From the NCBI RefSeq assembly GCF_001949145.1, contig NW_019091429.1, positions 1,065,891 to 1,129,890 of the forward strand: 64,000 nt of DNA. Reading direction: 5' to 3'. The translations under genes and the position numbers were made by a program. The notes below the pieces were generated by a model, which worked only from the letters and a program-made list of their open reading frames with translations, was not told the DNA's origin and did not search any database. Shown piece after piece: positions 22,991-35,734 of this stretch (position 1 is the stretch's first letter; every line of letters starts with the position of its first letter). Origin of the DNA: Acanthaster planci (taxonomy: Eukaryota; Echinodermata; Asteroidea; Valvatida; Acanthasteridae).

Positions 22991-24649
22991 CCTTCTTCTT
23001 TGGGGAAGAGCGACCTGGGGAAGACAAGTGCTCAGTCAACTTGTGTTTCCTTCCAGAGGAAACCCTGACCTGAGCGGCTGAAAAGAAAGACCAGGAGGGA
23101 GCGAGGCCATGGGAGTGTCCCGTAGAACTTGAACATAGTCACGAAGGGGAACAGGTGAGGAGACCGTATAAAGTGGGTCAGAAATACAATCTTCATCAAA
23201 TTATTACGGAAATCAGAATATGTACACAAAGAAACCGAATAAATAACAGAGTAACAAGACGATGTTCTTCAAATTTATTTTGAAATTGGAATATATGCAA
23301 CAAATACAATGCTGACAGGCAGAGAAACGCTGAGAGAAGACCCAACTAGGGAAGTCTGGGCAAGGGTAAAAGGGGCAGACTGCTAACCTAAGCAAAACTG
23401 AAATGAAACAAAATGAAAAATTTGCTTCAAAAGCAATAAAGGAACAGCCTTACCATTCAGCAGAACAAGAATAACAAATGTTAGAAAGAATAAAGGGATC
23501 ATTGAGAAATGACACCAAAACAAAGCACAGCGAAGGAAAAAAATCCCGAAAATATCGGAGCTTAACACAAACACGTCTCTTACTAATGGCGCTAAGAAAA
23601 AGAGCAATATAATGGCAGCTGCTTCTGCGGGAGTCGAGCGAGTGAGGGCACACTGCTGGGTGATCGAGAATTTAGTGAATGAAATAATGGACTGGGAAAT
23701 AATGCATATGTATTGGTAATCTGTGTAGGTTGCAGGCAGTAGACTGTGGATTTTTGATTTCACAAACAGATGCACATCTTTACTATTTTGGCTAATTAAC
23801 CACCGTGTTCATTTTAATCACTTGGTTGAGGCAAATGTTGACATCTCAAACAATCATTTGTGGTTTTTTACTGCATAAACTCATTCCATATTGGTACTTT
23901 TGCACTTTTGAAATAAAAGCTTCTGGAGTAATGACTCAAAAACCAGTTTTTCTACAAAATCTATTTGTGTGGCTCTTCAGGAAAACAGTGACAAATTTTA
24001 AAGTGAGTAATGACAGTTTTAGAAATTTTTCAGGTAAATCCAAATCAAATTACACTGAAGGGTGTTTGAATTGGCATGGAATGACCCATTTTATATATTG
24101 CATTTTAGAGAAGTGTCACCCCATTTTTGGACTCCCTCCCCTTACACTTTCACGTCATACAGAGTGGCTTCGACCCCTTCCCCCATCAATGCATACATTA
24201 TATTGTAGTGAATTCCGGAACAGCTTTCTACACTCCTGCCCTGATAATCCCATCACTGTCGAGATTTGCAGCCTTTATAATTAAATTCAATGGACACGGC
24301 AAGGCACTCCATTGAGTAAAGCAGTATAAAAAGCTTCAGTGCTTGCAGCATGCCACTCACTCCTTCACTGTGCAGCAAAGCTTCAAGAAGCCACTGGTCT
24401 ACTACTGAATTCAACTAGCAGCCATTTTATTTTGTTCTACTTGTGTCTGGATGTGGGGGTAGGATACCGCTTGGCAGTGTTTGCTCCTTATGGTGAATAT
24501 CCGCGCAGAAGGCCACATTTTCTTAGTATTTATTTTTGTAAATATCTATAACAAGAAACGGCCGGAGAAGACCGAGACTCAAGCTTTTCATTTAGGTGTA
24601 ACTATTTCTATATTTATTTATAGACCAAACCTCTAAAACATATTCTAAA

Positions 24650-25561
24650 CAGACCTGCCAACCTCTTGAATCACAAAACTGTATTCTGAAAATTCAAAAG
24701 TCGTATTTTTCATTAAAAAAATCATATTTTGCAAAAAAATTAGCATAATTTGAGTGAAATGGCCCTATTCCTACCTGAATTGATCACATTTTCAAAATGT
24801 GAAATCTTGAAATCTAAATTTTAAGTCCAGGCTTTTGGAATTTCCTGGCATGGATTTTATCCCCTGCTCACTGGCCGGCTGTAAAATGTCTCTATCCTTT
24901 TTTCTATTTCCCCAAAATGCTTAACTTGAGGGTTGATCTTGTCAAAATTACATCCAAATTGTACCCTCTAACAGGTGTTGCACTGACAGTTGATGAGTCT
25001 ATGTCCAAAACTTGTTTGAAATCTCGTAAAAAAAAGACGCACACAGAACCTGTAAAAGCCGTGCAGTAATGTACGACACAATTTCCGTTGCCCCACACCA
25101 GTTGCCACGAGGCCATCTATTGCAGTGAAAGCAGATAAAATTAATAACCTCATTTCAAGCCGCATATATCTATGGTGGTGCTAGACAAATTACTGGAGGC
25201 TGTTTGTAACTACTTCCTCCCACGTACTAGGAGTCCTACTAATGCAACATGAATATTGATATTTCATGGGCCGAAAATCACAACATAATGTCGGGTGGTT
25301 GCCGGATGCCGTCTACACACCAGGTTTGTACATGCACATGCATACCCTGTACACACATACATGTACATATGTACATGTGCAATGGTTCGAGGCTGTTTAT
25401 TTCCAATATAGCGTGCACTCGCAAACCGTTGAACTACAATTTTTTTTCCAGAAATGTCAATATAGTCAACACCTATATTTTATGGGGGCAAAAACGTACG
25501 ATCATATTTTCAAGAATCTCTCATAGGAAATACGGCTAAATGGTATTAGTTGGCAGGTCTG
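24650..25561. mobile_element. TIR element, 912 bp, CAGACCTGCCAAC ends
   Basis: A perfect 13-bp inverted repeat CAGACCTGCCAAC at 24650-24662 with its complement at 25549-25561. The subterminal sequence on both sides is AT-rich with weaker inverted similarity. No transposase was recognised; short reading frames inside have no clear homology. No target duplication is visible, so the superfamily is unassigned. Confidence 0.65.
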
Positions 25562-26051
25562 GATGGACCATTCTTCTTAAGATCTGAATGACGGGGGGAG
25601 GGAAGAGTGCTATAATGATTTTCAATTTAAAAGATTACCACGGGCGGCTTAACCAGCTAAAAATGACCACTCCTCCAAGCTTCAGTCTAAAAAATTGTTT
25701 TCTTTGAATTTCTTTCACTGCACTTTGAACAGGGACTTATCCGTTAACCCGGGTCCATCCAGGGACGCAATGTATTGCACTGCGCTGAGCCCCGCCCCAA
25801 ATAGAAAGTAAACAAGTTTCAAAGATCAATCCAGGGACCCTTTCACACCTGATTGGTCCTTGACAGGAAACAGATATGTTGATTACATGGGCCTTTGTCC
25901 AGTCATCATCAAGCCCTACACTGTTCACCCATGGTTTACCCTCAAGGGACCTTCTTTTGTGAATGGATGGGCCACTGGCCTCCAGCCAAGACTGTCAGGC
26001 TCCCATCAGCATAACCCGGGGTCAAACACTAAGGGTGTCTGCACATATTAA

Positions 26052-26488
26052 CCACTTCATGCTGGGGGCTCCGGTACCGGAGCCATAGGCCTTATATTTG
26101 GGGCTGGGGACTCCGAAATTGGAACTTTACTATAAAAAAAAAGTTGCTGGGCGTTTCTTAAAAAGTTGGGGGCTTTCAGTTAAAAAGTTTAGGCCATCAT
26201 TTGNTGTTACACGCTGAGGTCTTGACCGTCAATCGCTCCGCATAGCAACACGGCGGCATAGCAACACACTGGGTCAAGGCCCGGAACAAACGAGCCCTTA
26301 TGTAACGCACACAATGGAGACTCTATACAGAGCTGGCGGCATGGCCGCAAAACCGAAGGGTCAATGGAGGTTGCTTGTGAGGGCTAGACTCGCCACGGGA
26401 CACCCATTTTATGGGGTTTAGGCATTCAGAAAAAAAGATATGAATTTTTGAAGATTAACGGTTAAAAAAAGCACCTGGCAGCAAGTGG
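26052..26488 (+). mobile_element. TTAA-target MITE, M1-related short copy
   Basis: Begins CCACTTCATGCTGGGGGCTC and ends GGCAGCAAGTGG, with TTAA on both sides (26048-26051 and 26489-26492). It is 437 bp; the interior diverges from the long copies (for example ccggagccataggcc, then gttgctgggcg), suggesting a second subfamily shared with 29263. It contains the single N at 26204. Confidence 0.82.
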
Positions 26489-26925
26489 TTAATAGTGCAG
26501 GTCTCAGGCAAGGATTACCTTTTTTTTAATTAAAATAATTACGAAATTGGGGTCCCTGCTTCAACCCTTGGGAATTTGCAGGGTTAATATTACAATCAAA
26601 AAAGTTGTCACACAGCTCTATTTAAAGAAGTGTTTTTTTCCTTTCCAAGTCTAATATGATACAAAATTGATAAGTTGGGGCAGCAAACAAATATTGCTTT
26701 ATTAACAATACAGTTCTCATGCACATTACAAACAAACCTTTTTACACATCCACATCTGCAAAGGTATGCATGTTAAAAGGGGCACTCTGTTGTTAAATGT
26801 GAACATGAAGAAAATGCAACAACTGGACAACAGAACCAACTATTTTCCTCAGGTATTGTGCATGTTAGTTGGGCAACATGCCACCTACAAGATAATTAAT
26901 TTAAAAAAAACATGAAATAACCTAC

Positions 26926-27062
26926 ATTTTCAGTCTTTCGTTTCTTGGTTTGTCCTGTGAAAGCTTCAATCTCTCCCATATGATACAGCTGTCTGACAAG
27001 AGAGAGGGCACAAGACAGTGATGCTGTTTTCTTGTTGGACCCTTGCTCCCTAGCATGGATGG
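26926..27062 (-). CDS. DHX9: DHX9 exon: second half of dsRBD2
   Basis: A 137-bp exon beginning with two bases that complete a split codon. It then reads [45 protein letters not shown]. This is the C-terminal half of double-stranded RNA-binding domain 2, including the GSNKK..A loop and helix that contact the dsRNA phosphates. Acceptor TTTCCCAG precedes 27062. Two donors are possible; the one starting GTAGGT at 26925 keeps the frame open into the next exon, whereas the one three or four bases further would create a stop, so I chose the former. The preceding exon (SF..EM...-type sequence) was not found. Confidence 0.93.
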
Positions 27063-28579
27063 CTGGGAAAGAAATTCACGTAGAAGGAATGATCTTAGAG
27101 AGTTATAAAAGAGAAGTCAGACTACAAATTCAATATTTCAATATACATCTTGATCTTACAATACACTTAGCGTGGGCTGACTATCACTTAGTTCATAAAG
27201 ATCCTGTGCTTACGCACTATGAGGTTCACAGATTATACACATATAGTTATGCAACATCCCCACCAACCAAAGAATATTTAGGTGGAGAAAATAAGAACAT
27301 GCATTGAATGGAACACATAAATTTTTCAGATAAAAAGCATGTACACATCCGTGCAAATAAATGTAACATTGCTGTGCACTCTTCATGAACAAAGTTTTCA
27401 TCAGAATAAATACTTGTAAGTGCTTGGCCAGTCTTAAACATACATGTATAAGACCAGTCAGGAAAACGGACACTGATAATGTCCATCACCTTTGGCTCCG
27501 GTATTATCAGCGTCCACTCTTCTTGATCCAGAAAATGATACTTATCCTAATCCTGGTTATGATCCTATGACTGGCCAAGCGCTTTCATAAATACCTTTTG
27601 AGTCACAAAGTAAAAAGAAGTTTACAAGATTCTACATTTCCAATGATTTTGATGTATGGCTGTGTGTCAGAATGGCCACCTAACGGATTTGGACATCTGA
27701 ATGGAAGTGCCTAAACTGTCTTACATTCTTCTTTCCAAATTATACCTTAAACATGTTACCCACCTTAACATCAGTAGATTAATATTACAATGCAAATTAT
27801 GATGCATTATAGATTTTTGATATTGTTACCGATGTAATGTCATTAATTTTAAGTTAGTAGCACTATAACACAGTACTAAAGGACTGGTTAACAAAAAACA
27901 CAATGTACGGTTGACCTGTATGTTGTTGTTTTGAACAAACCAGTCTTTTCCACTGTTCCACATCTATGCACGAGCAGTTTTCTTTTGGTTTTGTGGTTTA
28001 CAACGCCATTGTGGGAAAAGGCGTATTAGTTTGCATGGAATCCCTCATGGACACCTAAGGCCAAGAAAAAAAAAGTTTTGCTGCTGATTATATGTCTCTC
28101 AAAAATAGGTTCAAAGTTTTTCGGGGGTCAACTTCTTTTGTGCTGATTGAATGGCATGAAAATTTCCACAAAAAGGTGATAAAACTTGGCTTAATCTCCT
28201 TTACGTAAAAATTTCTGTAGTCAAAAATTCGTAAGAATTATGGACAATTCACACCACTATGCACAACACTAGTCACGTAATCATGACGGCAAACTGGCGA
28301 ACAATGTCCATGTATCACATGGTAAGCGAGAGGACCCAATCTAGACGGAAGATAAATCTCTTAACTAAGGTCTGAAGATAGCCCTAAAAGTGACAAGCTA
28401 TTATAGTGATTATAATGTACAATTGTGTGCATTATTGCAATGTACTTTGTACCAGTACACGGTTTGTTCAATGACAATCTGCCAGCCAGTACAATTGAAT
28501 ATTCAAGTAGTCAATTATTCGAATTGACTCAGACCTAAGGTTGACTTCTCCCATTCACAAGATACTTTGCAATACTACT

Positions 28580-28930
28580 CCACCCAGACATGTGGGAAAG
28601 GTCAACTAGCGAATACTCACCTGTAGAGCCACTACCTATGCATATTTCCCAAGAGGGCACAATACATCCGCTAAGAGTTCACACAACAGGCTACCCACCA
28701 TGCCTTGTAGCATGCCTGCGATCTTATCTTCTCTTTCTCTCGAGAACTATGGCAGGATTTAGCATCAAGTCTCCCTGTGGGGAGGAGGGAGGGTTGGGCT
28801 ATGGATATGTATTCACTAGTAGACCCTTGCCACAGTTCTGGGGGGGGACGGGGAGTCTACAGCACTCATATTACTCATAGAGCCACAATCTATGCAGAAT
28901 ACCACTGGACAACAGGAGGTCAGTGTGAGA
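28580..28930. mobile_element. DIRS terminal remnant D
   Basis: Shows the terminal layout of DIRS elements without coding sequence. GGTCAACTAGCGAATAC near 28597 is repeated inverted near 28805-28830 (ATTCACTAGTAGACC on the plus strand). The phrase agagccactacctatgcat (near 28625) returns in direct orientation near 28880 (agagccacaatctatgcaga). The pattern, end then inverted copy then direct copy, is the same as the left ends of copies B and C. It is probably the left end plus internal complementary region of a deleted copy. Confidence 0.55.
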
Positions 28931-29262
28931 TGCTACTGTACATTGTGGGACTGGGTTGAGCAAGGTTCATCAATATACTGGTCATTATGAATACGGATCA
29001 ATGATCACAAGTACGTTAATATGGGTAAGCTAGAAGAGATAAGCATGGCCTTACCATAACCGTGTCTTCTGACTAGTGAGGGGTGTTATGTGAGGCTCAA
29101 TAAGCTACATGTACATGTACATTTCTTGCTGTCAGCAAAATTGTTCTTCAGAAACAGCCCTCAGGATTGGAAGACATCCCAAAGTTAGCAGGATATGAAT
29201 TTATTGGAGGATTTCCAAAATGCTGCCTGTATTAAAAACGTCAATTGATGGAACTCCCTTAA

Positions 29263-29700
29263 CCACTTTGCGCCGGGGGACCCGGTATCAGGCACATAGG
29301 CTTTGTACATGGAGCCGGGGAGCTCGAAATCAGAACTTTAATTTAAAAAACTAATATAGCTGCTGGGCTTTTTTTTTTTGGTTTGTTGCCCTCAGTCCAA
29401 AGTTAAGGCCAGCAGCCAAGGGAAGTAGGCAATAATGGGTTCCTGAGGCCTTTACTCAAGCCAAGGTGACAGAACTTGTATAATCCTTGAATAAAAGACT
29501 GAGCTGCTGGGACTTGCTGGCCATTAGCCAAGGCAATCTGCCACTGTATGGGAAGAGTCCGATGTGTCCTCTGCTTTTCCCAGGGGCGACGAAAGCAGAC
29601 CAACTTTGAGTGCGACTCGTGCCACCAGCCCCTCTGCATCAACCCATGCTTCAGGGAATACCACACCATCCACTGAGGGATAGTTTGAACACTTATTTTC
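29263..29700 (+). mobile_element. TTAA MITE, M1-related partial copy
   Basis: Starts CCACTTTGCGCCGGGGGACC after TTAA (29259-29262). The interior resembles the short copy at 26052 (ataggctttg, ggagccgggg, gaaatcagaacttta, gctgctgggc). No right terminal repeat was found, so the right limit is approximate. Confidence 0.6.
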
Positions 29701-30344
29701 AATTTTCCTGGGCATTTATTTTGTGCGTTTTCTGACTTGTTGCACTATTTCATCTTGTGTAAAAGAATACTTCTTTTACTTGTGAATGAAAAAATTCCTC
29801 ACACTGGTTTTAGGAGTTTGGTCATATTTTCATTCCTGAAAAAAAATGACAAAAAGTATCGGGTGCTGATTTGAGGTGATGTGTTACCATTTCATATTGT
29901 GAAAAGTAATGGTGAAGTTCTTGCCCTTTGTTTTATGAGTTTTGGCTTTCATTTGATCTCAACATCAACAGTACACGTAATAACGTACACAATTCCCGTT
30001 ACAGCAAGTTTGTAACCTTTAAAAACATACACACACAAAAAAAACCCTTTGGGGAAATACTCGGAACAAAGCATCCAATATAATAACTATATTCTTCGCT
30101 TTTACAAAGTGCTGACACACAGGAAAATTCTTTAAGTGCAGTGCTGGTATACATGTATAGCTATTGAATCTGGCTTCGCACACTTCGCGAACTCGCCAAC
30201 AGTAGCCTACTTAACATCAAATTACCATAACAAACGCCATTGTCATGCAATCCAAATGAACCTGCTAAGATCCTCCTCTACTGGTAACTAAGGATTAACT
30301 TAGTTCACGAACGTTCGCTGACTTCACGAACGGTCAACTTTGAA

Positions 30345-30440
30345 GCCAAGCCTTACAAGGCCCACAGCTCTTTTGTCCAATTTCAGGCACCCCGGCTATG
30401 CATACAAACCCAAGGTACCCAAAACCGGGCTCCATGGCAG
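30345..30440 (-). mobile_element. TTAA MITE, reversed end fragment
   Basis: On the minus strand this reads as the left part of a MITE of the M1 group (ccatggagcccggttttggg, then tgcatagccggggtgcc). Only this end is present, with no terminal CCACTT and no TTAA. Confidence 0.45.
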
Positions 30441-31009
30441 GATATGGCTAACTTGGAATGGATGGATTCATACACAACAACATTCACTGAAAAATCAGGG
30501 TGACAGCTGATCACTTCAAAGATTACCTCCACACAGATCATGTGTATCATGATGTCATGATCACCACCGGGTGATACTAAAAGGGAATATCTACCAATGC
30601 GCATGCACAGCCCATGTTCAATTCTAGAAAAGCACTTCCCAGCAGGGAACATAAGCAAAGCATTCCTAGTTCCCACTATTAGAATGTAGCATGCTTCAGA
30701 GTGAAAGTTCCTGTGGAACAAATGGATACTCACTGCGTCGGCATGACTTGATGTAGAGGGATAGCTCTGCCACATAACTCCTGTCAAGATCAACACAACA
30801 TGTGTCAATAAATAAACCTTGTCTAGAAAAGAAATTATGGTAACTGTAATATTCTATGACCTCCTACTTCAATGGAACAAACACACGTTGATCATTATAC
30901 ATTCTCCCTGCTGAATCGCTGATAAATTTAAAACTGATTTTGGCTGTGTTGAGTTCTTTTTTCAAATCAATTTCATAATTAGGAACGAAAATCCTCAACC
31001 ACAGAAATG

Positions 31010-31155
31010 TGGCTGAGGTCTGCTACTGAATACCTACCCCAAACAGTCGCTAAATATGCGCATTCCTTTGCGTATGATTCAATTCGCTAAAACTTCTGAT
31101 CAACCGTAGTGCGCCCTCTAGTCCCATGATGCAAAGTGGAATAGCCACCATGTTC
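31010..31155 (+). repeat. DIRS copy B left inverted terminal repeat
   Basis: Complements 36270-36410. It starts near aatgtggctgaggtctgcta and includes cagtcgctaaatatgc and gatcaaccgtagtgcgcc. The outermost 35 bp recur inverted at about 31218-31255, inside the internal complementary region. Confidence 0.88.
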
Positions 31156-31371
31156 ATCCTTCTTTTCCGGTATTAAAACCGTCCAAGCCAAAAGTGGGGA
31201 AAGATGGAAGGGAGCCTAGTGTTTGGGGTAGGTATACAATAGCAGACCTCACCCACATTTCTCTGGGGGAGGAGTTTTCTGCTTTCAACCTACCCCAAAC
31301 AGTCACTAAATATGCAGAGTAGCATCGAGCCCTTGGACGGGGATGCGGCAAGGACGCAAATTGTCCAAACT

Positions 31372-32480
31372 TTATTGCAGGCTCACCAAATAATGGAGTT
31401 GTGTCGTTCCAGTGGTCACCTGCTTTGATGAGGAACCCTTCGGCATCGATGTGGCCAATGTCAAGACCGCTTTGCCATGTGCGGAGTCCTTTTGTAGAAC
31501 ATCGGTGAGGTAGAATGTGGTGAAAGTAGATGGGGTCTTCCAGCATGCTGCCTTGCATATTTCCTCCATCGGTACGCCCCTGAAGTAGGCCCATGATGTG
31601 GAAACTGCTCGGTTATCATGAGCCCTGATGAGGGGTAATGTTTTATTGTCCATAGAGTTCGGCCAATCTGGGTTGGCAAACTTGACAGCCGAAACTGCCC
31701 ATCTGGCTATAGTGTGTCTCGTTGCAGCTCGGTGAGGTTTTATTGTGGTGATGAAAAGCTGTGAAGTTGTACCTCTGAGTTTTCTGGTTTTGGCTAAGTA
31801 CCATTTAAGAGTCCACACTGGGCACCATGGTTTGTCATCGGGAGTCCCAGCGTGTTTGGTAATGTCTGGTACAAAAATGGATGTGGCCATCTGTGATGGA
31901 CAATGCCTTCAGTTCACTGTCGAGCTGTGAGGTAGTAACTGCCAGTAGAAATGCCAGGTTCACTGATAAGTTGATCAACGATGTGTAGCTGTGAGAGGCT
32001 CAAAGGGGGGACCAGCAAGCAGTTGGAGGACAGCTGACAAGTCCCATGAAGGAATTAGTCTTTTAGTTGAGGGACGCTCAAGAAACATCTCCCGGAGTAG
32101 ATGTGTAAGAGCAGTATTATTGGAAACAAACTTTGGTCGGAGAAAAACCTCGCTCTGAACACCACGAAGTAAAAGGTCGTAATCTGGAGTCATAGATGTT
32201 GCTTGTAGACTGGCATTGACTCTTCGAGGCCATTTTGGCAGCTTTATCAGAAAGTCCTGCTGATCTGAAGGACTGTTTGTTAATAGCCAACAGGTCATGT
32301 GTAGTGACGTCGGATGAGGGTGAAGCACGCCTAACTTTGGTTGATGTAGCAGATCCGGTCTGTCAGAACGATCAATGGTACCCAGACGAGAAGTCTGGTC
32401 AGACGCGGGAACCACAGCTGGTGTGGCCAGAAGGGGGCGATGAGAAGGATTCGGCAGCGTTCCCTTTCGATCTTGGAGAG
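31372..32480 (-). pseudogene. DIRS copy B: RNase H end and tyrosine recombinase
   Basis: Starts near 32480 with LIAPFWPHQLWFPRLTRLL (RNase H/recombinase junction, frameshifted). It continues in the frame 32415-31975 (LLRGVQSEVFLRPKFVSNN, LIPSWDLSAVLQLL). The catalytic part (31890-31372) contains PVWTLKWYLAKT, then LIRAHDNRAVSTSWAYFRG with the HxxR motif (codons at 31609-31620), ACWKTPSTFTTFYL with the Trp/His position and the candidate nucleophile Tyr (near 31510), then TDVL. The enzyme inserts circular cDNA without target duplication. The C-terminal domain is intact for 172 codons, but an upstream stop (near 31900-31975) and frameshifts break the gene. Confidence 0.85.
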
Positions 32481-32509
32481 AACTGCCGGTATTAGGGGGC
32501 TTACCAGTC

Positions 32510-33590
32510 AGGCCTGACCATTATTCCCAGGGGAAGTCCATGAACTTTTTAAAACAAACGTACGTGTACGTACCCACAACTACACAGTACCCACCAAGCT
32601 CTGCAGAACATGCAGCACCGTGCCTCGTGTGCCCAAGCTACACTCGCGATCGCCTGTTCTGAGCAGCCACACTCCGGCAATGCACCATGCCCAATGAAAG
32701 TACACATTGTTATAGAGTCTTCTTAATTTGTCAGAAATTTTACTTTACAAATCAGTGTTTAATTTTGTGATGTGTGATTCCAAATTGTTCCCCCCAATTC
32801 CTCCGCCATCGTAAGGCTGAATTGTAAATTGCTTGGTGCCCGAATGAATTCGTTCACTAAAATAGGGATCATTTATCATTTTTTGTATTTAATTTTTAAT
32901 GTATAAAAAGATTTTTTTGCCTATAGTAATAATTACTTTCTGTGTAAAGTGATTTAAAATATTTTATTCGTTATGAGCTTTCCCGACGTTGTTTATATAA
33001 AAATAGGGTTTCATCCCTCCCCTGGAAGAAAATGGAAGAGTCCAAGTCATGTGAACATGACTGACCATCCAGGACACACCTTGTCCGTCGACATGCATCA
33101 TGCATGTTTGTAAAATCATTAGCATTCAGGTGATCTGTTCATGTGCACGATACGGGCACAATTTTGCACTGAAGGTTTTGTATATGTGACGTTATTTTAC
33201 TTCACATTGCATTCAGGTGAAGTACAACTCAAAGTTCATGATGTAAAGGTAGAGTAATGGACCGTGATACAAGTTCCTTTAATGCAGGGTCACACCAATA
33301 ATAATGTTAAAAAGCATTTGCTGCTATAAAATTTGCCAGGGGGCAAATTATGTTCAAGATTTGCCAACTCTCAAATAATCGGCGCGAACATGAACGTTAT
33401 TTTTTTACGTAAGTTGGTGCCGAATTTGTGCTGTGAATTTTCTAAACTGAACACCGGCTTCACAAAATTCGCAGCTGATAATGCTTCTTGAAGGTAAAAC
33501 TGCATTTCAACATACACATGTGCAGTCGACTCTCATTATCATGAAATCCATGTAGAAACGTTCGTTCTATCCAAAATTCATTGTAGGTGG
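32510..33590. other. Non-DIRS filler inside copy B
   Basis: AT-rich sequence without DIRS similarity, where about 2 kb of RT and RNase H should be. No coding or terminal repeat was recognised. It marks a deletion with replacement, or an unclassified insertion plus deletion. Confidence 0.55.
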
Positions 33591-33800
33591 AACACAGGGC
33601 AATTGTTTCGGTAGGAACTGAAGTCGGATGGAGGATAACTACAGACAGAGAGGTGCTCGTGAATTCGAGGGCGTACCCATAGCGAATGGTCGCGAGCACC
33701 CAGCTGTCCAATGTGACTTTCTCTGAAGTCCCTGCGAAGAGTTGAAGTCATCCGCCCAACGGGTCTGGGATTGGCAAGCAGAGGCAAATCTCAATAGTAA
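33591..33800 (-). pseudogene. DIRS copy B: start of reverse transcriptase
   Basis: Reads ANPRPVGRM and RFASACQSQTRWADDF in one frame, and LDSWVLATIRYGYALEFTST in the next. The last phrase matches the usual opening of DIRS RTs and aligns with copy A's TFDGWVLPSLYRLECT. It is cut off at about 33590. Confidence 0.75.
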
Positions 33801-35606
33801 GCAACGCCTACCCCCAGGTCGGGGTAGTGCGACTTGGTAGTTCCTCCCTTGAAGCTCCTCTGGGTGGTTTGGTAAGTTGAGAGGAGGATGGACGGCCACG
33901 ATTCGTCTGGTAACGGGTTGACGAAAGGGGCGAAAGGAACCATACCTGCCCTGACATGGAGGTCTGAAGGGTCAAGCCCGGCAACTATCAGGACAGGATT
34001 GGCAAGGTGGAGCCACCAAAGGGAGATCAAGGAAGCTAGGTTTATGTTTTGTGTCAATGCGCTTAACTTCCGACTCCATCATCTCAATGAATTTCCCCAC
34101 AAAAAGGTCTTTGCTGTAAAGAGGAAGTTCCTGAAGTCTTGACTTGACTCCTTCATAGGGAATATTCATAGAGTCTAAAGTGTTGTATCTGGGTGCAGAA
34201 GTGGCTAAAACGGAGATCTGAACAAACTGCTCGAAGATAGAGTTGACGTTCTCATCGAGCCCTCAAAGTGCGACAGCTGCCAGGTCCAGAGTAACTGGTG
34301 AATCTCTGTCACACGCTCTTTCTCACACGGTGCAGCGAAGGCCATGTTGTGAGGCTTTGTCAAGTTTAGCAAGAGTAGACTCAACGAAACGATTGTCCTT
34401 TTCTTTAAATGGAGACTTTCCTGTAGGCTTGTGAGCGTCAGAGGGAAGTTTATCTTCAGCCTCCGTTGGAATCTCAGGGACAGAGAGGAAGTTGTCAAAG
34501 TCCTCCCTAGCAAACTGGAAATAGGTCGAGGACCTGCGCAGGTATGGATGTCATTTGGCAACAGCGAGAACTTTAACCCTAACCCTCCTCAATCCTTCAC
34601 CTGTTGGAGGACTGAGGAGTGTTAGGGTTAACATCTCAATGTATGAACGGTCAAGTGGAAGTTTGGGTAAAATTGGCATTGATGCCTCCAACCTAGCAGG
34701 GTGGCGCTTGAAGGAAGCATGTTAAGAGGCCTCATCCGCAGACTGATTAGAAGGCTGGCCTAATATGAGGATCATATCCTTCTGAAGAAAACATAGCCAT
34801 GCCTCAGGAGGGTTAAGGTTGGCTGCAGAGGAGATATCCTGATCTTCAGAGGACGTATCCCGTTCCATCCGGAGTTGATCTGAGGAAGGAGGAACGTCAT
34901 TATGTCTTATTGGGTGGCATGGGGCCGGAGCAGGAGGTGAGAGAGCTGTAGTCTGCGCCAGAACCTGGGTAAGTCGAAGGGACGAAACCATTATATGAAG
35001 ATCGGATCGCCGATGAATGCAGGTTTGGATGCGGATGCCGATCCGGATGTGGATCACGTTTCACCGGCAAAGGGTCCGGATCTGGAGCCGTCGCCGCGGG
35101 AGCAGGATTGGGCTTTAGACGGCTGGCTATAGAAGAGAGCTTCTCAAAGAGCATGCGGACCGATGACTTGATGTCGGCTGAAGCATCCACCTTCTGTGAG
35201 GAGTGAGACGTTTTATGCTTAGACTCCTTAGAAAAAGACGAAGAAGTTTATGTTTCCTGCGTACTGGAGAACTGGTTGTAGAGCCAGCGGTCGACGACTG
35301 GTGAGCTAGGGCATCGGAGGCTTGTCAGACAGCAGTAAAGATAAAGAACTACAGAGGTAGAAGCAGTCTTCCCAGTAAGGCCCAGAAAGTAGCTGGAAGA
35401 GGGGGTGAAATACGGAGGTCAAAAGCCCCCCCGACAGTGCAGGAGGTCGGTGAGCTGTGTTGTCCGCATGGACTGGGATGCTTCCGTGTTACGTTGGGGA
35501 ACTGAGCATACGGATATTGCACATACTGCAGCTCAGGCCCTTGAAGCGTGGCATGGGCTAACCCTGAACTGAACCAAAAATGGTATTGCCAGCAGGGAAC
35601 AACCAA
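33801..35606 (-). pseudogene. DIRS copy B: gag-like region
   Basis: Minus-strand fragments include VVPCWQYHFWFSSGLAHA (35600), a Ser/Pro-rich stretch with MDASADIKSSVRMLFEKLSS (35190), acidic and proline-rich segments (35057-34722), and LQELPLYSKDLFVGKFIEMM (34130). The order and composition fit a DIRS gag ORF. At least four frameshifts or stops break it. Confidence 0.65.
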
Positions 35607-35734
35607 GGGATCACAAGTTCAGCGTGATGCCACTCAATCCTCTGCAGACCGACTCCTGTCTGTCTTTAGGGGAATGTAGGGTTGTGGAATTCAGAACGCT
35701 CGCACTTCCTCGCACACCCTAACAAACCCAGGGT

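Larger units (their letters stand above)
20150..23744 (-). mobile_element. DIRS-like retrotransposon, copy A (left end missing)
   Basis: A DIRS-group element on the minus strand (5' end at the right). The right terminus (about 23560-23744) matches the right terminus of copy C almost throughout (for example ttggtaatctgtgtaggttg and caggcagtagac). Internally it has a gag-like region, reverse transcriptase, RNase H end and the N-terminal part of a tyrosine recombinase (separate entries). The catalytic half of the recombinase, the internal complementary region and the left terminal repeat are absent, so it is truncated at about 20150. DIRS elements use a tyrosine recombinase rather than a DDE integrase and leave no target duplication. 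Confidence 0.85.
10873..26925 (-). other. DHX9 giant intron (16 kb)
   Basis: Runs from donor GTAGGT (starting at 26925) to acceptor TTTTTAG. It is filled with mobile DNA listed separately. Stretches in which I see nothing identifiable are 10873-11575, 12051-12779 (AT-rich, a few TGACGTCA palindromes), 19426-20150, 23745-24649 and 25562-26047. Confidence 0.75.

Noticed and set aside
23805-24284. 159-codon plus-strand ORF
   Set aside because: No recognisable domain, no splice context and AT-rich composition; probably chance.
25330-25390. ACATGTAC-rich stretch as a microsatellite
   Set aside because: Only a few irregular units; similar TACATGTA phrases are scattered through the whole window.
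26921-26925. Alternative donor a few bases further for the dsRBD2 exon
   Set aside because: It would shift the frame and give an immediate stop in the next exon; the GTAGGT donor keeps the frame.
30383-30808. 141-codon minus-strand ORF
   Set aside because: Overlaps a MITE fragment; no domain or conservation recognised.
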